DNA from: an uncultured Bacteroides sp.
GTDB lineage: Bacteria > Bacteroidota > Bacteroidia > Bacteroidales > Bacteroidaceae
Reading direction: 5' to 3'
Assembly (NCBI GenBank): GCA_900556845.1
Contig: USQO01000081.1
Coordinates: forward strand, 1-9,599
DNA length: 9,599 bases
Shown: one piece after another, positions 6,433 through 9,599 of the stretch
Layout of the letters: every line of letters starts with the position of its first letter
Numbering within the stretch: position 1 is the first letter of the stretch
Translations under genes and position numbers: made by a program
Notes under the pieces: generated by a model
What the model saw: only the letters and a program-made list of their open reading frames with translations
Database searches by the model: none
Told to the model about the DNA's origin: nothing

Positions 6433-8895
6433 TCAATATGGGTCAACATCATAATAAACAACCAAGGAACGAAAACGTTCATCTTCCAATATACAGCGCT
6501 GAACATCGGATAAGTAGCTCCGTACCTTTTTAAGAGAAACCTCCAGTTCCACCTTCACTACTATTTTTTTTATAAAAAGCGTCTGTATACGTCCTACAAC
6601 AGGTTTATCCGGGCCTAATATACGAGGCCCCAAACCTTTCCGCAACAACTCTGCCATTCTATCGGCAGCTTCATCAGCAACTTCCTGCTTACGGTGTTTC
6701 AGATAGACATAAATCAACCTATAAAAAGGCGGATAATGAAAAATCCGACGTTCTTCCAACTGTTCCTGATACATACCTTCATAATCATGGTTCATCACCT
6801 GATGAATAACAGGAAGATCGGGTGATTTGGTTTGAAGAACAACCAGTCCCTTTCCATTCTTGCGGCCTGCACGACCTGCCACCTGTGCCATCAACTGGTA
6901 AGCCCGCTCATACGAACGAAAATCAGGATAACTCAACATCGAGTCAGCATTAAGAATACCAACTACACGTACCCTATCAAAGTCCAGCCCTTTAGAAACC
7001 ATTTGTGTTCCAATCAGAATAGAAGTCTTGCCCTCCTCAAAATCTGCAATAATCCTTTCGTAAGCAGTGCGTGTACGCGTTGTGTCTAAATCCATACGCG
7101 CAACCGTTGCTTCAGGAAACAATGTATATACGTCTTCTTCTATTTTTTCAGTACCAAAGCCCCTGTTCAGCATCTCCACACCTCCGCATGCCGGACAGGC
7201 AGCAGGTATCTGATACGTATAACCACAATAATGACAAGTCAGCTGATGCAGTCCTTTGTGATAGGTTAGACTGACATCACAATTTTTACATTTTGGAACC
7301 CAGCCACAAGTTCTACACTCAATCATCGGCGCAAACCCTCTTCGGTTCTGGAATAAAATAACCTGCTCATGATTAGACAGCGCTTTTCTAATTTCCTCTA
7401 CCAATAACGGAGAGAACTGTGCATGCATCCGCTTTTTCCGATATAATTCCTTAATATCGACCAACTCAATATGTGGTAATTGTACAGACTGATAGCGTTC
7501 GGTAAGCTTTACAAGACCATATTTTCCGTTCAATGCATTGTAATATGTTTCGACAGATGGAGTAGCTGTCCCCAACAAAGTTTTGGCTCCATAAAATGAA
7601 GCCAACATTAAAGCCGTACTGCGGGCATGATAACGCGGAGCTGGATCCATTTGTTTATAGGTAGTTTCATGCTCCTCATCTATAATAACCAACCCCAGTC
7701 TTTGGAAAGGCAAAAAAACAGACGAACGTACTCCCAATATAATATCGTAACTGTGCTCGGACAACTGTTTTCTCCATATTTCCACCCGCTCTGCATCAGG
7801 AAACTTAGAATGATAGATACCCAGACGACTCCCAAACACACGTTTTAAACGCTCTGTAATCTGTGTCGTCAAAGCAATTTCAGGAAGCAAGTACAAAACC
7901 TGCTTTCCTGCTTTCAGCACTTGCTGAATAAGATGAATATAAATTTCAGTCTTACCACTTGCCGTAACCCCATGAAGCAAACAGGTATTTTGCGCATGAA
8001 AAGTAGAAAGGACCTGCATAAAGGCTTGCTGCTGATGAGGGCTTAAAGGTTGAACAGCCTGTTGCGCTGTTTCTTCCTTTGCCAAACGGCCCACTTCGAA
8101 CGCATACGTTGTAAAGATATGCTTATCAACCAAAGCTGAAAAAACAGCAGATGAACAACCCGACTGTTCCAATAAGACTTTCTTGCTTACTTCTTTTAGA
8201 AAAACTCCCTGTTGTAAAAAGCCAGATAGTTCTACATATTTCATTAACAAGGATAATTGTTTAGGGGCTTTGGACAATTCATCAAATAAACGATGCAATT
8301 GGGTTTCCGAGCTGTACTCTTCACCTAGCTTCACACGAAGTTCTGTACGGGGTTTATAGCTCTGCTTAAGTTCTTCCTTAACTTGAACTGCACCTTTGTC
8401 CAATAAAGATTTTACAAGAGAAAGTATATTTTTATATCCAGTTTCTTTTTCCAGCTGCGTAACGCATTGTTCTGCTTCTTTTGCAAGTAAGGTCAGAATT
8501 TTCTGTTCACGGTCCGTTAAAGAAGACACAGCCTCAAATAGTGGATTTAGTACCACAACAGTTTCACTTTCCAGTTTCAGTCCTGAAGGAAGAGCTGCTT
8601 TATAAACATCACCTAGCGTACAAAGATAATAGTCTGCAATCCATTCCCACAAGGCCAATTGTCTAGAGAGCAACACTGGTGAAGCATCAAGTACCTCCGT
8701 CACCTCTTTCGTCTCATAAGCCTCGGGAGCCACATAGTGTACTTTCTTGACAATACCTGTATAAAATTTCTTCCGCCCGAAAGGTACCACCACACGGTAT
8801 CCCTCGGCCACCTTATCGGCCAATTCATCCGGAAGTGAATAAGTATAAGTGCCAACAACCGGTACAGGAACAATGACATCTACATATTTCTTCAT
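6433..8895 (-). CDS. priA: Primosomal protein N' (PriA replication restart helicase)
   Basis: PriA binds stalled or collapsed forks, unwinds DNA 3' to 5' with ATP and helps reload the replicative helicase. The 820-residue product has a 3'-end-binding domain (about 1-105), winged-helix material (about 122-270), and a helicase core with Walker A GVTASGKT at 309-316 (K315) and DEEH at 406-409. Eight zinc cysteines at 527, 530, 536, 539, 554, 557, 567 and 570 have exactly the spacing I recall for E. coli PriA. The second helicase half includes SKGLDF and the QVAGRAGR motif. I chose the ATG at 8895. A longer reading from TTG at 8910 would add five residues, but that stretch contains the promoter box and the end of a terminator T-tract, and MKKYVDVIVP is a typical PriA N-terminus. 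It is about 90 residues longer than E. coli PriA, with the extra length before the helicase core. Confidence 0.97.
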   Translation of the reverse strand: MKKYVDVIVPVPVVGTYTYSLPDELADKVAEGYRVVVPFGRKKFYTGIVKKVHYVAPEAYETKEVTEVLDASPVLLSRQLALWEWIADYYLCTLGDVYKAALPSGLKLESETVVVLNPLFEAVSSLTDREQKILTLLAKEAEQCVTQLEKETGYKNILSLVKSLLDKGAVQVKEELKQSYKPRTELRVKLGEEYSSETQLHRLFDELSKAPKQLSLLMKYVELSGFLQQGVFLKEVSKKVLLEQSGCSSAVFSALVDKHIFTTYAFEVGRLAKEETAQQAVQPLSPHQQQAFMQVLSTFHAQNTCLLHGVTASGKTEIYIHLIQQVLKAGKQVLYLLPEIALTTQITERLKRVFGSRLGIYHSKFPDAERVEIWRKQLSEHSYDIILGVRSSVFLPFQRLGLVIIDEEHETTYKQMDPAPRYHARSTALMLASFYGAKTLLGTATPSVETYYNALNGKYGLVKLTERYQSVQLPHIELVDIKELYRKKRMHAQFSPLLVEEIRKALSNHEQVILFQNRRGFAPMIECRTCGWVPKCKNCDVSLTYHKGLHQLTCHYCGYTYQIPAACPACGGVEMLNRGFGTEKIEEDVYTLFPEATVARMDLDTTRTRTAYERIIADFEEGKTSILIGTQMVSKGLDFDRVRVVGILNADSMLSYPDFRSYERAYQLMAQVAGRAGRKNGKGLVVLQTKSPDLPVIHQVMNHDYEGMYQEQLEERRIFHYPPFYRLIYVYLKHRKQEVADEAADRMAELLRKGLGPRILGPDKPVVGRIQTLFIKKIVVKVELEVSLKKVRSYLSDVQRCILEDERFRSLVVYYDVDPY

Positions 8896-8899
8896 GATG

Positions 8900-8907
8900 C
8901 AAAGGTA
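8900..8907 (-). promoter_or_regulatory. -7 promoter element at the priA start
   Basis: The minus strand reads TACCTTTG followed by CATC and the priA ATG. This is an exact TAnnTTTG match in a form common in Bacteroidales. It ends only 4 bases before the start codon, so transcription would begin at or next to the ATG and the mRNA would be leaderless or nearly so. The upstream terminator hairpin occupies the place where a -33 TTTG would lie, and none is present at that spacing. Confidence 0.55.
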
Positions 8908-8908
8908 C

Positions 8909-8941
8909 AAAAAAAGGAGGCTTCTATAATAAAAGCCTCCT
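8909..8941 (-). terminator. Intrinsic terminator after the beta-barrel gene
   Basis: AGGAGGCTT at 8915-8923 pairs perfectly with AAGCCTCCT at 8933-8941, giving a 9-base stem with a 9-base loop. On the minus strand seven T follow (8915 down to 8909). It lies 22 bases beyond the stop codon of the outer-membrane barrel gene and would separate that gene from priA. The T-tract ends one base before the priA -7 element. Confidence 0.9.
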
Positions 8942-8963
8942 AAAGTTCTTTATCCTTCACTAA

Positions 8964-9563
8964 TTAAAAAAGATAAGCCAATGAAATCTGCCAAGTGTTA
9001 TTGCGAATCTTTTCGCCAGCGAATTCTTTAAACTCATCATTGCCGATAATTGACGCAACACGGCTCAATCCAAAATTATAGTTCACGCCAATTTGCAGAT
9101 GACGAATCAACTTAACACCTGCTCCAACATTAAATGTTGTATTATTTTTCTTAAACTCATAGAGGTCCTGAATAATGCGATTACCTACATTAAAGCCAAA
9201 CTGAGGACCTGCTGCCACATAGACACCCGCTGTACTTCCCAAACCAAATGTCCACTTCACATTGATAGGAATTTCCACTGTCTTCAATGTTGAATTAGCT
9301 TCTCCATCTGCATCAGAAACTGCAACTCCAGACTGATTATATAATGCAGCAACATCAAAGCCCAATCCAACAACAGGAACCGTAAATTCAGCCATCGGAC
9401 CGATAAAAAAACCTGTCTGGTTATCACTCTTCAATATATCCTTTGATACACTGACCTTCGAGATGTTCAATCCACCTTTAACACCAAACTTCAATTGAGC
9501 ATTGGCCGGTATGGTTATCAGCAACAATGCCATGACCATTAATGCACTAAAAAATCTCTTCAT
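8964..9563 (-). CDS. Small outer-membrane beta-barrel protein, PorT/OMP_b-brl type
   Basis: The 199-residue precursor has a clear Sec signal peptide: charged MKR, a hydrophobic core, and a likely cut after ANA at 20-22, leaving Q23 as the mature N-terminus. The mature part begins KFGVKGGLN, then alternates hydrophobic and polar residues in short strands split by turns rich in Gly, Asn and Asp. It ends in aromatic-terminated WQISLAYLF, as expected for the C-terminal signal recognised by the Bam machinery. This fits the 8-strand-sized outer-membrane barrels of the PorT-like OMP_b-brl families that are abundant in Bacteroidota. The specific role is unknown: such barrels range from structural proteins to secretion accessories, and no type IX secretion genes are nearby. 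A partial -7 element precedes it and a strong terminator follows, so it is probably a separate transcript from priA unless genes beyond the window join it. Confidence 0.88.
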   Translation of the reverse strand: MKRFFSALMVMALLLITIPANAQLKFGVKGGLNISKVSVSKDILKSDNQTGFFIGPMAEFTVPVVGLGFDVAALYNQSGVAVSDADGEANSTLKTVEIPINVKWTFGLGSTAGVYVAAGPQFGFNVGNRIIQDLYEFKKNNTTFNVGAGVKLIRHLQIGVNYNFGLSRVASIIGNDEFKEFAGEKIRNNTWQISLAYLF

Positions 9564-9592
9564 AAATTCTTATTTTATAATCTATTTACCTG

Positions 9593-9599
9593 CAAATAT
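9593..9599 (-). promoter_or_regulatory. Partial -7 promoter element for the barrel gene (cut by window end)
   Basis: The minus strand opens with ATATTTG at the window edge, which matches the last seven bases of TAnnTTTG. The first T would lie outside the window. It sits about 30 bases ahead of the ATG at 9563, a normal leader length. The -33 region is not included, so this remains tentative. Confidence 0.4.

Noticed and set aside
7948..7971. Ala in the PriA Walker A (GVTASGKT rather than GVTGSGKT) as a sign of inactivity
   Set aside because: The GKT core and K315 are intact, and a small residue at this position is compatible with ATP binding.
8896..8910. TTG at 8910 as the priA start codon, giving 825 residues
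   Set aside because: The five extra codons overlap the -7 box and the end of the terminator T-tract, and the ATG at 8895 gives a typical PriA N-terminus.
36..9599. Search for CRISPR repeats, tRNA or rRNA genes, insertion sequences, toxin-antitoxin or defence genes
   Set aside because: No regularly spaced repeats, cloverleaf, transposase motifs or defence domains were seen. Nearly all sequence is accounted for by seven recognisable genes.

Overview
The window looks like a stretch of core chromosome from a member of the Bacteroidales, most likely Bacteroidaceae (Bacteroides or Phocaeicola). Four things point there. The DNA is AT-rich, and several start regions carry the Bacteroidota -7 promoter element TAnnTTTG. 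The glutamyl-tRNA synthetase and PriA have the lengths and insertions I associate with that phylum. The protein families (PorT-like barrel, 7TM-HD protein, WaaA next to GltX) also fit. The genus is inferred from remembered protein similarity, not from a search.

Layout: bases 1-35 are not genomic. They are the Illumina Nextera read-1 transposon adapter, so the left edge is a contig end with untrimmed adapter. Bases 36-286 are AT-rich and hold no supported gene, only the terminator of the next operon. On the minus strand, gltX (glutamyl-tRNA synthetase, 1532-3049) is followed after 12 bases by waaA (Kdo transferase, 287-1519), with an exact -7 element ahead of gltX and a hairpin terminator after waaA. 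Divergent from gltX, a plus-strand gene (3132-5189) encodes a 685-residue PgpH-type membrane HD phosphodiesterase, predicted to hydrolyse cyclic di-AMP. It converges, with only 8 bases between the stop codons, on a minus-strand pair: a PHP-family metal phosphatase (5679-6389) followed by a low-molecular-weight protein tyrosine phosphatase (5198-5671), probably driven by a -7 element at 6420-6427. Upstream lies priA (6433-8895), whose -7 element sits almost on its start codon and directly against the terminator of the last gene, a small outer-membrane beta-barrel protein (8964-9563).

Functionally these are mostly housekeeping genes: translation (GltX), lipopolysaccharide inner-core synthesis (WaaA), second-messenger turnover (PgpH type), phosphate-ester hydrolysis (PHP protein and tyrosine phosphatase), replication restart (PriA) and an envelope barrel. 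I see no insertion sequence, prophage, CRISPR array, tRNA, rRNA or defence locus, and no convincing undescribed system. The points most worth a second look are the adapter contamination, the very compact terminator-promoter-start arrangement at priA, the terminator-less 8-base convergent junction, the pairing of two structurally unrelated phosphatases, and lineage-type insertions in GltX and PriA.
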